64,000 bases of DNA from Prevotella lacticifex (GCF_019973375.1 NZ_BPTV01000002.1:832564-896563); one strand, 5' to 3'; shown: positions 52,843 through 61,775, counted from the first letter of the stretch. A program made the numbers and translations. The notes: generated by a model from the sequence alone, not told the origin.

Positions 52843-54507
52843 CTACTGCCTTGCCGCGAGCAGCTCCTTGGCATTCTCGAGGGCCGCCGGAGTGATATTA
52901 TCGCCGGAGAGCATGGCCGCCACAGCCGTCAGACGCTCCTTGTCGTCGAGGCGCCGCATGTGGCTGATTGTTCCCTTGTCGGTCTCCTCCTTTTCCACCT
53001 TATAGTGGGCCTCGCCCATGGCGGCAATCTGGGGCAGGTGCGTGATGGCCACCACCTGGCGCCCGGCATCGGCCATCTCCTTCATGAGCAGGGCCATCTT
53101 CGTGGCTATGGCACCGCTGACACCGGTGTCGATCTCGTCGAAGATGATTGTCGGCAGGTTGACGGCACCGCTGATCATCGCCTTCAGCGAGAGCATCACA
53201 CGTGCTATCTCACCTCCCGAGGCCACCTCGGCGACGGGCATCAGCTCCGTGCTCTTGTTGGCCGAGAAGAGGAAGACGACCCTGTCGGCACCGTCGGCGG
53301 CAAGGTCCTTGGCCTGGATGTCGACCTTGAACCGCACGTTGACCATCCCCAACGGCACGAGCCGCGACTTCATGGCCACCTCCACCTTGGCGGCAGCCTT
53401 CCGACGGACACCCGTGAGGACGGTGGCAGCACGGCGTGCTGCTGCGGCGGTCTCGTCGACACGATGCTGGTAGTCAGTAAGTTGCGTGTCGCTATCGTCG
53501 ATGCTCTCGAGTTGCTTACCGAGCTCATCGCGGATGGCGATGAGAGCTGCCACGTTGTCGACATGGTGCTTCTGCTGCAACGAGTATATCTTGTCGAGCA
53601 TGGCGTTGACATCGAAGAGGCGCGCCGAATCGAATTCGATATTGTCCGAATCGTTGTCGACATCGGCGGCGATATCGGCAAGTTCAATCCTCGCCGTATC
53701 GAGACGGGCAGCCAACTCCTTCACTTTCGGGTATACGCCCTCGATGCTGTGCAGCGCATCGGCGGCCTCGCCGACCCTCCCTACGACCCCTGCGTCGTCG
53801 GCGTTGAGGATGTCGTTGGCGTTGAAAAGGGCCGTTTTGATGTCCTCGGCGTGCGACAGGGCAGCACTCTCCTGCTCGAGTTCCTCCTGCATACCGTCGG
53901 CGAGCTGTGCCGACTGGAGCTCATTGAACTGAAAACGGACGAACTCCTCGTTCTGGCGCGTCTTCTCTATCCGTTCCTTCAGGTCGTCGAGAGCCGCCAC
54001 AGCCTTGCGGTAATCGGCGTAAGCCGACGCATAATCGGCCTTCTGCTTTTCGTCGTGGGCTATAATGTCGACGACACCGAGCTGGAAATCCTCCTTTTGT
54101 AGCAGCAGATTCTGGTGCTGCGAGTGTATATCGACGAGATGATCGCCGAGCTGGCGGAGGAATTGCAGTGCCACCGGAGTGTCGTTGACGAAGGAGCGCG
54201 ACTTGCCCGTGGCACTGAGTTCGCGGCGGACGATGCACTCCGAGGCATCGAAATCGACATCGCCGTCGGCAAAGAGCGGTTCGAGCCCGTAGCCCGTGAC
54301 ATCGAAAACGGCCTCGATGACGCACTTTTTCGCCCCCGGCTTTATGGCTTTGATGTCGGCACGGTTGCCGAGGATCATCCCCAAGGCACCGAGGATAATA
54401 CTCTTTCCCGCTCCCGTCTCACCGGTGATGACCGAGAATCCGGCGGGAAAGTCGATGTCGAGCTCGTCGATGAGCGCGTAATTGCTTATATATAAATGCT
54501 TTAACAT
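52843..54507 (-). CDS. recN: DNA repair protein RecN
   Basis: RecN is an SMC-like ATPase for double-strand-break repair. The 554-residue protein has Walker A at its start (ITGETGAGKSIILGALG, near residue 35) and a coiled-coil middle (about 150-370). The ABC signature is ASGGEIARVMLSLKAM, followed by Walker B TIIFDEIDTGVSG and the D-loop/H-loop (VVAITHLPQIAA) near the end. Its start overlaps the stop of porD by one base, in the operon dnaN-exonuclease-coaBC-porD-recN. It is complete and of normal length. A low-complexity non-coding gap follows. Confidence 0.97.
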   Translation of the reverse strand: MLKHLYISNYALIDELDIDFPAGFSVITGETGAGKSIILGALGMILGNRADIKAIKPGAKKCVIEAVFDVTGYGLEPLFADGDVDFDASECIVRRELSATGKSRSFVNDTPVALQFLRQLGDHLVDIHSQHQNLLLQKEDFQLGVVDIIAHDEKQKADYASAYADYRKAVAALDDLKERIEKTRQNEEFVRFQFNELQSAQLADGMQEELEQESAALSHAEDIKTALFNANDILNADDAGVVGRVGEAADALHSIEGVYPKVKELAARLDTARIELADIAADVDNDSDNIEFDSARLFDVNAMLDKIYSLQQKHHVDNVAALIAIRDELGKQLESIDDSDTQLTDYQHRVDETAAAARRAATVLTGVRRKAAAKVEVAMKSRLVPLGMVNVRFKVDIQAKDLAADGADRVVFLFSANKSTELMPVAEVASGGEIARVMLSLKAMISGAVNLPTIIFDEIDTGVSGAIATKMALLMKEMADAGRQVVAITHLPQIAAMGEAHYKVEKEETDKGTISHMRRLDDKERLTAVAAMLSGDNITPAALENAKELLAARQ

Positions 54508-55451
54508 TATTCCTTTATTTTATCCCATGTGGCGTTCTGGCTGGCGTTGATGGCGAAGAGCAGCTCGTAGACCGCGTCCTTCTCCTTCTGTGTGCCGTGA
54601 CCTTTATAGATATTTGCCAGCTCGTCCTTCTTGTAGTCGGTCCATATCTGCGGCAGGAGACTCATCGGACGGTCCTCATGGCTCTTCTTCAGGTCGTTTT
54701 CGAGTGCCGTGGTGATATTTGTCCGACCCCTCTCCACGTTGTTGGCCATCTCGTCGAGTCCCGTGCGGTAGTAGTCGTACTGCAACTGCCTGAAGGGTTT
54801 CATGGCCCCGTCGAGATAGTCGTTGATGATGGCAAAGCGGTTCCGGCTGTCGTCGAAGGCCTTCCATCCCGTGAAGTTGAGGTTCTGGGCGTTGTTGGTG
54901 AGATTCATGCAGCGCTGGAGAACGTCCTCCCCGCCCATCGGCGAGAACGAATCGAGGTCGAGACCGATAATAAGATAAGCGTAGTAGGCCACGAGTGCCG
55001 TCAGCTGATTGTCGACATTCTCCTCGCGGAAGTCGAGTTGGTCGAACTGCGCGAACTCAAAGTCGAAGTTGTTGTCGGTGTTATTGTACAGCGTCGTGGT
55101 GTACGACGAGTTGTATACCGGCCTGTTGGCCTGGATGATAGCCCTGCAGGTGAAGAGATTAGAGCTCTGGTCGTACTTCGTCACCGTAATATTGAAGTTG
55201 CACTGGATGCGTTCGTTGCGCTGAAAGTGGAGATTTGTCCACTGCCGCTCGTTGATGAACTGCTCGAGGGTGGCCTGCAGATTGTCGAACACCGACGCGT
55301 CGGTACCCTGAATCTGCTGGTGGTTGATGGTCACCTTGGCCTGCAGCTCCTGGGCGGCGGTCTCCGCAGGCCACATTACGGCCACGGCGACAGCCACGGC
55401 TACAACTGCCACAATCCGGTCAAGAAGATGTCTGCATGAAAAATATGTCAT
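54507..55451 (-). CDS. porD: PorD family protein (DUF4835), type IX secretion-associated
   Basis: The 314-residue protein has an N-terminal signal (VVAVAVAVAVMWPAETAAQE) and the DUF4835 domain: KVTINHQQIQGTDASVFDNL, ERIQCNFNITVTKYD, YYAYLIIGLDLDSFSPMGG and GWKAFDDSRNRFAIINDYLD are conserved in Bacteroidetes. The domain has been associated with PorD of the type IX secretion system in Porphyromonas; that role is family knowledge, not shown here. It lies between coaBC and recN, overlapping coaBC by four bases and recN by one, an order widespread in Bacteroidetes. The length is typical of the family. Confidence 0.88.
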   Translation of the reverse strand: MTYFSCRHLLDRIVAVVAVAVAVAVMWPAETAAQELQAKVTINHQQIQGTDASVFDNLQATLEQFINERQWTNLHFQRNERIQCNFNITVTKYDQSSNLFTCRAIIQANRPVYNSSYTTTLYNNTDNNFDFEFAQFDQLDFREENVDNQLTALVAYYAYLIIGLDLDSFSPMGGEDVLQRCMNLTNNAQNLNFTGWKAFDDSRNRFAIINDYLDGAMKPFRQLQYDYYRTGLDEMANNVERGRTNITTALENDLKKSHEDRPMSLLPQIWTDYKKDELANIYKGHGTQKEKDAVYELLFAINASQNATWDKIKE

Positions 55452-56647
55452 AAGATTCTCTCCAGTTCGTTGATGATATCGGCGGCTACCTCCGTTTTCG
55501 GCTTTTTGTCGTATTCGTGAACGTCGGTCCGCGAAATGATTTTCACCTTATTGTCGTCGCTGCCGAACGTCGTTCCGGCGTTGCGCGTCGAGTTGAGGAC
55601 GATGAAATCGGCATTCTTCCGTTCCAGTTTCCGTCGTGCGTTCGCGTCCTCGTCGTTCGTTTCGAGGGCGAAAGCCACAAGGCGCTGTCCGTCGCGTTTC
55701 ATCTTTCCGAGAGCTGCCGCGATATCGTGTGTCGGCCGCAGACGCAGTGTCAGTCCGTCGTCGCCTCGCTTGATCTTTGTCGGCGAGACGCTCTCGGCGG
55801 CAAAATCGGCCACAGCGGCACAGAGGATGGCCACATCGCTGTCGGCAAAAGCCTCTGTAGCAGCCCCGTACATCTGTTCACAGCTCTCGACGTCGATGCG
55901 GCGGATGCCCTTCGAGCATGTCAGTGCCACGGGACCGGCGATGAGTGTGACGTCGGCGCCACGGCGGTGGCACTCCTCGGCGATGTCGAATCCCATCTTT
56001 CCGCTCGAGAAGTTGCCTATGAACCGCACCGGGTCGATGCGCTCGTAGGTTGGTCCGGCGGTGATGACGACACGCTTGCCGCTCAGCGGCGATGCCGACT
56101 GCTGACGGTCGAAGAACCTGTCGAGGGTGTCGACGATGACGTCGGGTTCCTCCATACGCCCTTTCCCCTCGAGTCCGGAGGCGAGGAATCCCGTTTCCGG
56201 CTCGATGATATGGTTGCCGTAGGAGCGCAGGGTGTCTAAGTTGTGCTGTGTCGACGGATGGCGGTACATATCGAGGTCCATGGCCGGAGCCACGAACACC
56301 GGTGCCTTCATCGAGAGATATGTGGTGACGAGCATATTATCGGCGATGCCGTTGGCCATTTTCCCCAACGTCGATGCCGTGCAGGGGGCCACGACCATGG
56401 CGTCGGCCCACAGTCCGAGGTCGACATGGGAGTGCCACGTGCCGTCGCGCTGGGCGAAGAACTCGCTGATGACCGGTTTACGGGTGAGTGCGCTGAGGGT
56501 GACGGGGGTGATGAATTCCTTTCCCGCCGGGGTGATAACTACCTGAACCTCAGCACCCCGCTTTATCAGACCACGGATGATGAGACAGGCCTTGTAGGCC
56601 GCAATGCTGCCCGTTATTCCGAGTACTATCTTCTTTCCTTTAAGCAT
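55448..56647 (-). CDS. coaBC: CoaBC: phosphopantothenoylcysteine synthase/decarboxylase
   Basis: CoaBC joins phosphopantothenate with cysteine (CTP-dependent, C-terminal CoaB) and decarboxylates the product (FMN-dependent flavoprotein, N-terminal CoaC) on the way to coenzyme A. In the 399-residue protein the CoaC part starts with LGITGSIAAYK and has the conserved GTWHSHVDLG stretch with its histidine, followed by APAMDLDMY. The CoaB part starts at about residue 190 with VITAGPTYERIDPVRFIGN and FSSGKMG. It sits in the dnaN-to-recN operon, 30 bases after the exonuclease gene and overlapping porD by four bases. Complete. Confidence 0.97.
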   Translation of the reverse strand: MLKGKKIVLGITGSIAAYKACLIIRGLIKRGAEVQVVITPAGKEFITPVTLSALTRKPVISEFFAQRDGTWHSHVDLGLWADAMVVAPCTASTLGKMANGIADNMLVTTYLSMKAPVFVAPAMDLDMYRHPSTQHNLDTLRSYGNHIIEPETGFLASGLEGKGRMEEPDVIVDTLDRFFDRQQSASPLSGKRVVITAGPTYERIDPVRFIGNFSSGKMGFDIAEECHRRGADVTLIAGPVALTCSKGIRRIDVESCEQMYGAATEAFADSDVAILCAAVADFAAESVSPTKIKRGDDGLTLRLRPTHDIAAALGKMKRDGQRLVAFALETNDEDANARRKLERKNADFIVLNSTRNAGTTFGSDDNKVKIISRTDVHEYDKKPKTEVAADIINELERIL

Positions 56648-56677
56648 TTGTCGTGAAAAATTTCAGTTACCGAGGCC

Positions 56678-57547
56678 CTACACCTTTGCCTGACCGTTGT
56701 TAAACTCGCGCAGTCTGATGCGCGTGAGCACCTGCTTCGTGTCGAGAGTGAAGGCGCTGGAGAGCATCCAGCTGTAGTAGCCCGGGTCGCGGTGGAGGAC
56801 ATCGGTGACGGCCTGACCGCGGTACTTGCCGAAGTTGAACATCTCGTGGCGCACAACCTTGCCGTCGGCACCGATGACCGGTTTGCCGTCGGGGCCGATG
56901 ACGTCCTTCCACACTATCCGTCCGGCGAAGTCGACATTATCGTTATGCTTCGAGAATTCGGCCAGCTCGTCCATATCGTTGTGGAGCTCCTGCTTGTCGG
57001 GGTCGTCGACGCGGCCGGGAGCATACATCTCTAACTCGCCCTTGAGGACGGCGTAGGTGGCCGCAGCGTCCTGGTCGGCACGGTGAGCGCGGAAGTCTTC
57101 GTCCATGCGGTGCCCGGTGTAGAACTTATAGGCGGCGGCGAGATTGCGGGGCTCCTGCTTCATGAATATTGTCTGGGCATCGATAAGACGGCACTTCGAG
57201 AAGTCGAAGTCGATGCCGGCGCGCAGGAATTCCTCGGCGAGCATCGGTACGTCGAAGCGGTTGGAGTTGTAGCCGCAGAAGTCGCAGCCGGTAAACTCGC
57301 GGTTGATGTCGGCGGCGCGCTGCTTGAATGTCGGTGCGTCCTTCACCATCTCGTTGGTGATACCGGTGAGATCGGTCACCTCCTTGGGAATCTCCTTTCC
57401 CGGGTTGATGAGCTCGTTGCCGCTTTTCTCGGTGCCGTCGGGCGACACCTTGATATACGACAGTTGGATGATGCGGTCGTTGACCAGGTCGAGGCCCGTC
57501 GTCTCGAGGTCGAAGACGACGAGCGGCCTCTTCAGATTCAGTTTCAT
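56678..57547 (-). CDS. 3'-5' exonuclease, DnaQ/ExoX-like
   Basis: The 289-residue protein begins with a DnaQ-type DEDDh exonuclease domain: Exo I VVFDLETTGLD (D13, E15), Exo II GYNSNRFDVPM and Exo III FRAHRADQDAAATYAVL with the catalytic histidine and aspartate. The C-terminal part (about 235-289) is a DnaQ-associated module (FNFGKYRGQAVTDVLHRDPG). The enzyme removes nucleotides from 3' ends of DNA, possibly in repair, replication proofreading or nucleotide turnover. It lies 19 bases after dnaN in the same operon. All catalytic residues are present and the length is typical of the Bacteroidetes version. Confidence 0.93.
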   Translation of the reverse strand: MKLNLKRPLVVFDLETTGLDLVNDRIIQLSYIKVSPDGTEKSGNELINPGKEIPKEVTDLTGITNEMVKDAPTFKQRAADINREFTGCDFCGYNSNRFDVPMLAEEFLRAGIDFDFSKCRLIDAQTIFMKQEPRNLAAAYKFYTGHRMDEDFRAHRADQDAAATYAVLKGELEMYAPGRVDDPDKQELHNDMDELAEFSKHNDNVDFAGRIVWKDVIGPDGKPVIGADGKVVRHEMFNFGKYRGQAVTDVLHRDPGYYSWMLSSAFTLDTKQVLTRIRLREFNNGQAKV

Positions 57548-57566
57548 AATCCCTTCTCCCTAACGA

Positions 57567-58691
57567 TTAATTCTCCAGGAGCATCGGCATGGCGAGCATG
57601 GTGATATTCTCGCCGTCGGGCTGATTGTCGGGGACGACGACTCCCGGCCGCGACGGGTCGGCGAGGAGGACGACGACATTGTCGCACTCGATATTCGTCA
57701 GAATCTCAATGATGCTGCTGCCCTTAAAGCCTATATCCATCATCACGCCGTTGTAGTCGCATGTTATCTGCTCCTTGGCGTTGGTGGCGAAGTCGATGTC
57801 CTGGGCCGACAGCTCGAGCTTTCCGGGTTCGAGATGGAAGCGGATGAGCTCCGATGCCTCACTGGCGAAGGGCAGCATACGGCGCACGGCCGAGAGGAGA
57901 ATGCGGCGGTCGATGGTGAGCGTATTGGGGTTGTCGGCCGGGATGACGCTGTTGTAGTTGGGGTAGCGGCCGTCGATAAGGCGGCAGTAGAGCACACCGT
58001 CGCCGAAGTTGACCTCGGCAGCGCGCGAGTCGAAACGGATGATGACGTCGCCGCCGTCCTTCGTGAGCACGTTCTTCAGCAGTGTTGCCGGTTTCTTAGG
58101 CATGATGAACGATGCGGGGTTGTCGCTCTTGACGGTGAACATCTGGTTGCGCACGAGCTTATGGCCGTCGGTGGCAACGATGGCGAGGCAGTCCTGATTG
58201 AGGTCGAAGTAGATGCCGTTCATCACGGGGCGGAGCTCCTCCTGCGCCGTGGCGAAGAGGGAACGCGACAGACTGCCCAAGAGGGCCTCCGAGGTGAGGG
58301 TCACCGTCGTGGCATTGTCGTCGACAGGAGCCTGCATGGGCCACTCCTCGGCACTGTTGATGGGGAAGTCGTAGTTGCCGTTCTGGTAGTTGATATAAAT
58401 TTTCATCTCGTCGAAGTTGACGTCGATGCTCAGTGGCTGCTCGGGGAGCTCGCGCACGGCGTTGATGATGTTCTTGCCGTTGACGCAGAAATCGCCCTCA
58501 CCGTCGCACTCGTCGAGGTTCAGGACGTTCCACATTACATTCTCGTTGTCGGAGGCTGTCAGTGTGAGCTGACCATCGTGGACGCCAAAACGGAAACAGT
58601 TGAGTATTGCCACACTGTTCTTGCTGTTTGGCACACGCGAGAGAGTGAGCAGGCGGCTGCTTAATGCAGTGCTGGATAAGTTGAATCTCAT
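57567..58691 (-). CDS. dnaN: DNA polymerase III sliding clamp, beta subunit
   Basis: DnaN forms the ring dimer that holds the polymerase on DNA. The 374-residue protein matches three clamp-domain folds: the N-terminus (MRFNLSSTALSSRLLTLSRV), the middle RSLFATAQEELRPVMNGIYF, and the C-terminal DGRYPNYNSVIPADNPNTLT. It is the first gene of the dnaN-exonuclease-coaBC-porD-recN operon. A good promoter is at 58762-58792. It is unlinked to dnaA here, which is common in Bacteroidales. Length and conservation suggest a functional housekeeping gene. Confidence 0.97.
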   Translation of the reverse strand: MRFNLSSTALSSRLLTLSRVPNSKNSVAILNCFRFGVHDGQLTLTASDNENVMWNVLNLDECDGEGDFCVNGKNIINAVRELPEQPLSIDVNFDEMKIYINYQNGNYDFPINSAEEWPMQAPVDDNATTVTLTSEALLGSLSRSLFATAQEELRPVMNGIYFDLNQDCLAIVATDGHKLVRNQMFTVKSDNPASFIMPKKPATLLKNVLTKDGGDVIIRFDSRAAEVNFGDGVLYCRLIDGRYPNYNSVIPADNPNTLTIDRRILLSAVRRMLPFASEASELIRFHLEPGKLELSAQDIDFATNAKEQITCDYNGVMMDIGFKGSSIIEILTNIECDNVVVLLADPSRPGVVVPDNQPDGENITMLAMPMLLEN

Positions 58692-58761
58692 TTCTGTATT
58701 TATTTTTTTAGTTTGTTGTTCGATACCTTGTCTTCTTCAGGTCACATCCCGAAATGTCCTA

Positions 58762-58792
58762 CAAAAATACAAATATTTGGGCAGACTGCAAA
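58762..58792 (-). promoter_or_regulatory. Promoter of the dnaN operon
   Basis: Minus-strand TATTTTTG (58762-58769) and TTTG (58789-58792) with 19 bases between. It is 71 bases before the dnaN ATG. Confidence 0.6.
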
Positions 58793-58808
58793 GTTTTTCG
58801 AACTAAAA

Positions 58809-58840
58809 TTTGGGGAATTTACATAAAGTACTTACTTTTG
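58809..58840 (+). promoter_or_regulatory. Promoter of the 273-residue acidic protein gene
   Basis: TTTG (58809-58812) and TACTTTTG (58833-58840) with 20 bases between. It diverges from the dnaN promoter with only 16 bases between the two -33 boxes. Confidence 0.7.
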
Positions 58841-58894
58841 CACCGCATCTGACAATACAGGAAACACATTATAACGGAAAAACGGAAATAACAT

Positions 58895-59716
58895 ATGGCT
58901 ATAAGCAACAAGAAAGCACTGACACTCAAAACATTGACGAAAGGCAACGTCTGGGACGTACAGGAGAACGACATCATCAGGATGTGGGAAACGGGTTCGA
59001 AGGACAGCGACTTTAAGGACAGCGCCAACCACTATCGTGAGATTATCAAGACGGCCTTCACCGTGGAGGACATCAAGGTCGACACCCCCGAGGTGTTGAA
59101 GAAATATGAGGACCGTGGGTTCAAGATTGGCACCATCCGCATCAGCGACAAGGAGTCGCAGCGTTTCGCCATCAAGAAGAAACCCATCCAGCGCGTCACC
59201 GACCTCACCTACGAGAATATCAACCACATCAGCGCCTCGAAGCTCCTCGAGGTCATCGAGCGCAACTTCGGTGGCGGATGGGAGAGCCTGTCGCAGAGCA
59301 TACAGGACATCATTGAGCACGGTTTCGACATCTCGACGACCACCCTGCCCACCACGATGCTGAAGAAAAAAGGCGGCATGTACGAGAAGAAACTCGACGA
59401 CGGCTATGAGGTCCTCGAGATTCCCAAGGGCACATGGACGGAGGCTATCTTTGCCAAGGAGAAACCGCGCGTGGAGCGTGTCCACACCGTCTTCGACCCC
59501 GATGCCGAGGATGAGGAGAAGAGACGCCTCGAGGATGAGGACAGCGACGAGGACCTGCCCGATATCCCGGACAATTACAATGAGGACGACGACGATGACG
59601 ACGATGCCTTCGACGATGACAAGCTCACCGAGGAGAGCTACCGCACGACCGTCGACACGAATCCCGAGGACCTCGACCTCAGTGCAGCCGACGTGGCCGA
59701 CGACGAGGAGTTCTAA
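58895..59716 (+). CDS. Acidic protein of unknown function
   Basis: I do not recognise this 273-residue protein. The N-terminal two thirds is mixed alpha/beta without signal peptide (MAISNKKALTLKTLTKGNVW, IGTIRISDKESQRFAIKKKP, ASKLLEVIERNFGGGWESL). The C-terminal ~80 residues are highly acidic, with runs of aspartate and glutamate (LEDEDSDEDLPDI, NEDDDDDDDAFDDD) and should be disordered. Codon use and G+C match the neighbours. It has a consensus promoter and is transcribed away from dnaN. An acidic tail of this kind is known in DNA-mimicking or histone-chaperone-like proteins, but nothing here shows such a role. Confidence 0.8.
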   Translation: MAISNKKALTLKTLTKGNVWDVQENDIIRMWETGSKDSDFKDSANHYREIIKTAFTVEDIKVDTPEVLKKYEDRGFKIGTIRISDKESQRFAIKKKPIQRVTDLTYENINHISASKLLEVIERNFGGGWESLSQSIQDIIEHGFDISTTTLPTTMLKKKGGMYEKKLDDGYEVLEIPKGTWTEAIFAKEKPRVERVHTVFDPDAEDEEKRRLEDEDSDEDLPDIPDNYNEDDDDDDDAFDDDKLTEESYRTTVDTNPEDLDLSAADVADDEEF

Positions 59717-60280
59717 TCCCTCATAGCAATAACAACCCCATAACACATTGATAACACCCCCACAACACGTCCAATCGGCCGTAGAAATCACGGCGGGTTG
59801 GGCGTGTTGTGGGTTTAGGGGGAGGCAGACAGTGGTGACGGACAGACAACCGCTCAGTGATGCAAATAAATCTGCGCTCAGCGTAATTTACGAGATAAAA
59901 AAATCGAACGGTTAAATCAGCGGGAGGAATAATTCTCTCGCAGATTCCGCAGATTAATAGGTCAGCGTAATCCATTAGCGCACAAATGGATTACGCTAAC
60001 AACATGCTATAATCAACGTGTTGCACACATCCACCGTATGCCGCCTCTACAAGGGGGTTCATTAACGCACAAATAGATTGCCCTAATAACATGTTGATAA
60101 TCAACGTGCTGCACCTATCCGCCGTAGGGGCGGGGTTTATCCCCGTCCTACCAACAGCGGGCAAGATACAGAAAAAATATAACGCAGCTGGTAGGACGGG
60201 GATAAACCCCGCCCCTACGGCGGTTGAGTGCTGCAACTACGGTGGCATAGTGCCGCAACTAATTGATAATCATCGGATTA
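59717..60280. other. Intergenic region with inverted repeats
   Basis: No gene. It holds family A repeats, including a perfect 35-bp inverted pair (60119-60153/60189-60223), and the ATTAACGCACAAATGGATTACGCTAA-type module duplicated near 59980 and 60060. Confidence 0.75.
60119..60223. repeat. Perfect 35-bp inverted repeat of family A
   Basis: Left arm 60119-60153 starts CCGCCGTAGGGGCGGGGTTT and right arm 60189-60223 is its exact complement, with 35 bases between. It lies 58 bases after the end of the replication-initiator-like gene on the minus strand. Confidence 0.9.
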
Positions 60281-61447
60281 TCACTTCATCTCCTCGACCT
60301 TCGTGTTCGGTACCTCATGGTCCTTGATGAGGCTGTCGAGGGTTTTGTAGGTGTAGGCGGCCTTGTCCTTGACGTATGTCGTCTGGAACCGCTGGCGGAG
60401 CTCCACGAGCTTCTGCATCGCCTCGTTGTACGTGTCGGCGGTGATGCGTGAGGCTATCTTCTCGGCGTTGGCAGGGATGAACGAGAAATACCTTATGAGC
60501 ATCTGGGCAAACTGCTTGCGCTGCATGTCGGTGACCTGCTCGAGCTGCGAGTCGAGTTGGTTGGCGGGTTTGTAGATGCGGAAGACGAGCTCGTCGGGTT
60601 CGCCGCCGCGCTGTCCGTTGTCATATTTCTTGTCGTATTCGAAGTAGCAGTCGCAGAATCCCTTGTCGGCAAGCTCCTTGAGCTCAGCCTTTGCCGGTTC
60701 GAGGACACGCCGACAGAAGTCGGAAAATTTCTTATAGTTATTCTCCAACCGCAGCATCTTTCTGAATTCTAAGGTCTTGATGACGGCGCGTCCCTTGTCG
60801 AGCCACGACTCGATGAACATGTAGATGCGCTGAGTGTAGCGGTTCTTGCAGGCGAAGACAATCTGCTTGCCGAGGCGGTGGTAGCCGAAGTCGAGCGAGA
60901 CGAGGCGCTCAGCCACACCGCGGTCGAGTTTCAGTATGGCATACTTATTATATGAGTGGTCGTCGGGGATATACACATCGCAGAGGTTCGTCGCCTTGGT
61001 GTATTTCCGGCCCTCGGCGGTCTTGTACGGTATCTCGATGGGTATCGACGCTAACATCTTCAGTGAGTTGCGCAGCTGGGGGTAGTGGTTAGGGTCGACA
61101 CCGAGCTCCTTGAAAGGCAGTTTCACCGGCAGCCGTCCGTCCTCGTCGAGCTCGTCGGTGCGGAAGAGGCTGAGCTCCTGACTCCTTTTGTTGTTGAGGA
61201 TGCCGTGGAGGATGGTCTGCAGGCTCTCGACGACGCTCACGAGAATCCGCACCTGGATGAGCGAATAGTCGTGGCGCATCATCGTCACGGCGATAGGCTG
61301 CAGCAGCCACGTCTCCTCCTCGATGGGTATGAGGTCGGTCGACAGACTGCGCTTCACCGGTTTCTTCTGGGCCTTCGCTCCGCGCTTGCGCGTAGTGCGG
61401 GTCGTGGTCTCTTTTGTTGCTGACGATGATGTCTTTTTTGTGGCCAT
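60281..61447 (-). CDS. RepB-family replication initiator-like protein
   Basis: The 388-residue protein starts at ATG 61447 (MATKKTSSSATKETTTRTTR); an earlier ATG at 61561 would precede the promoter at 61475-61505. The N-terminus is lysine/threonine-rich. The core matches plasmid initiators of the Rep_3/RepB type with two winged helices: DLIPIEEETWLLQPIAVTMM, QELSLFRTDELDEDGRLPV, NRYTQRIYMFIESWLDKGRA and FSDFCRRVLEPAKAELKELA. Such genes are found on chromosomes as well as plasmids of Bacteroidales. No iterons are evident near it. Whether it acts at a replicon origin or is a relic of an integrated element is unresolved. Confidence 0.82.
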   Translation of the reverse strand: MATKKTSSSATKETTTRTTRKRGAKAQKKPVKRSLSTDLIPIEEETWLLQPIAVTMMRHDYSLIQVRILVSVVESLQTILHGILNNKRSQELSLFRTDELDEDGRLPVKLPFKELGVDPNHYPQLRNSLKMLASIPIEIPYKTAEGRKYTKATNLCDVYIPDDHSYNKYAILKLDRGVAERLVSLDFGYHRLGKQIVFACKNRYTQRIYMFIESWLDKGRAVIKTLEFRKMLRLENNYKKFSDFCRRVLEPAKAELKELADKGFCDCYFEYDKKYDNGQRGGEPDELVFRIYKPANQLDSQLEQVTDMQRKQFAQMLIRYFSFIPANAEKIASRITADTYNEAMQKLVELRQRFQTTYVKDKAAYTYKTLDSLIKDHEVPNTKVEEMK

Positions 61448-61474
61448 ACTTGTGCTCTGATTAAAATTTCGGGG

Positions 61475-61505
61475 CAAAGGTAGCAATAAAAAATCTCCCG
61501 ACAAA
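61475..61505 (-). promoter_or_regulatory. Promoter of the replication-initiator-like gene
   Basis: Minus-strand TACCTTTG (61475-61482) and TTTG (61502-61505) with 19 bases between. Confidence 0.65.
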
Positions 61506-61694
61506 ACAATTGCGACAAAAAATCTAAAACTTGTCGCAGAAAGGGGAATGACGAGTGGCATGGCGGGGTGGACAAATGTGGAATTAACAGTAAGCAGGCA
61601 GACGCGGTGTGTAAATATTTTTCGGATAAATCGTGTTTTCTACCCCCTGATATAAATATCTGTCCCTCAGTATCTTACAATATCGGCAAAATGG

Positions 61695-61775
61695 CGATGC
61701 CAAATGGCCCGTTTTGTCGCCCCAAACAGCCCGTTTTGTCGTCCCAAACGGCCCGTTTTGCACGATAAAACGATA
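61695..61775 (+). repeat. Three tandem AAACGG-family (family D) units
   Basis: CCAAATGGCCCGTTTTGTCG, CCAAACAGCCCGTTTTGTCG and CCAAACGGCCCGTTTTGCAC follow each other at ~22-bp spacing, then ATAAAACGAT. Confidence 0.8.
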
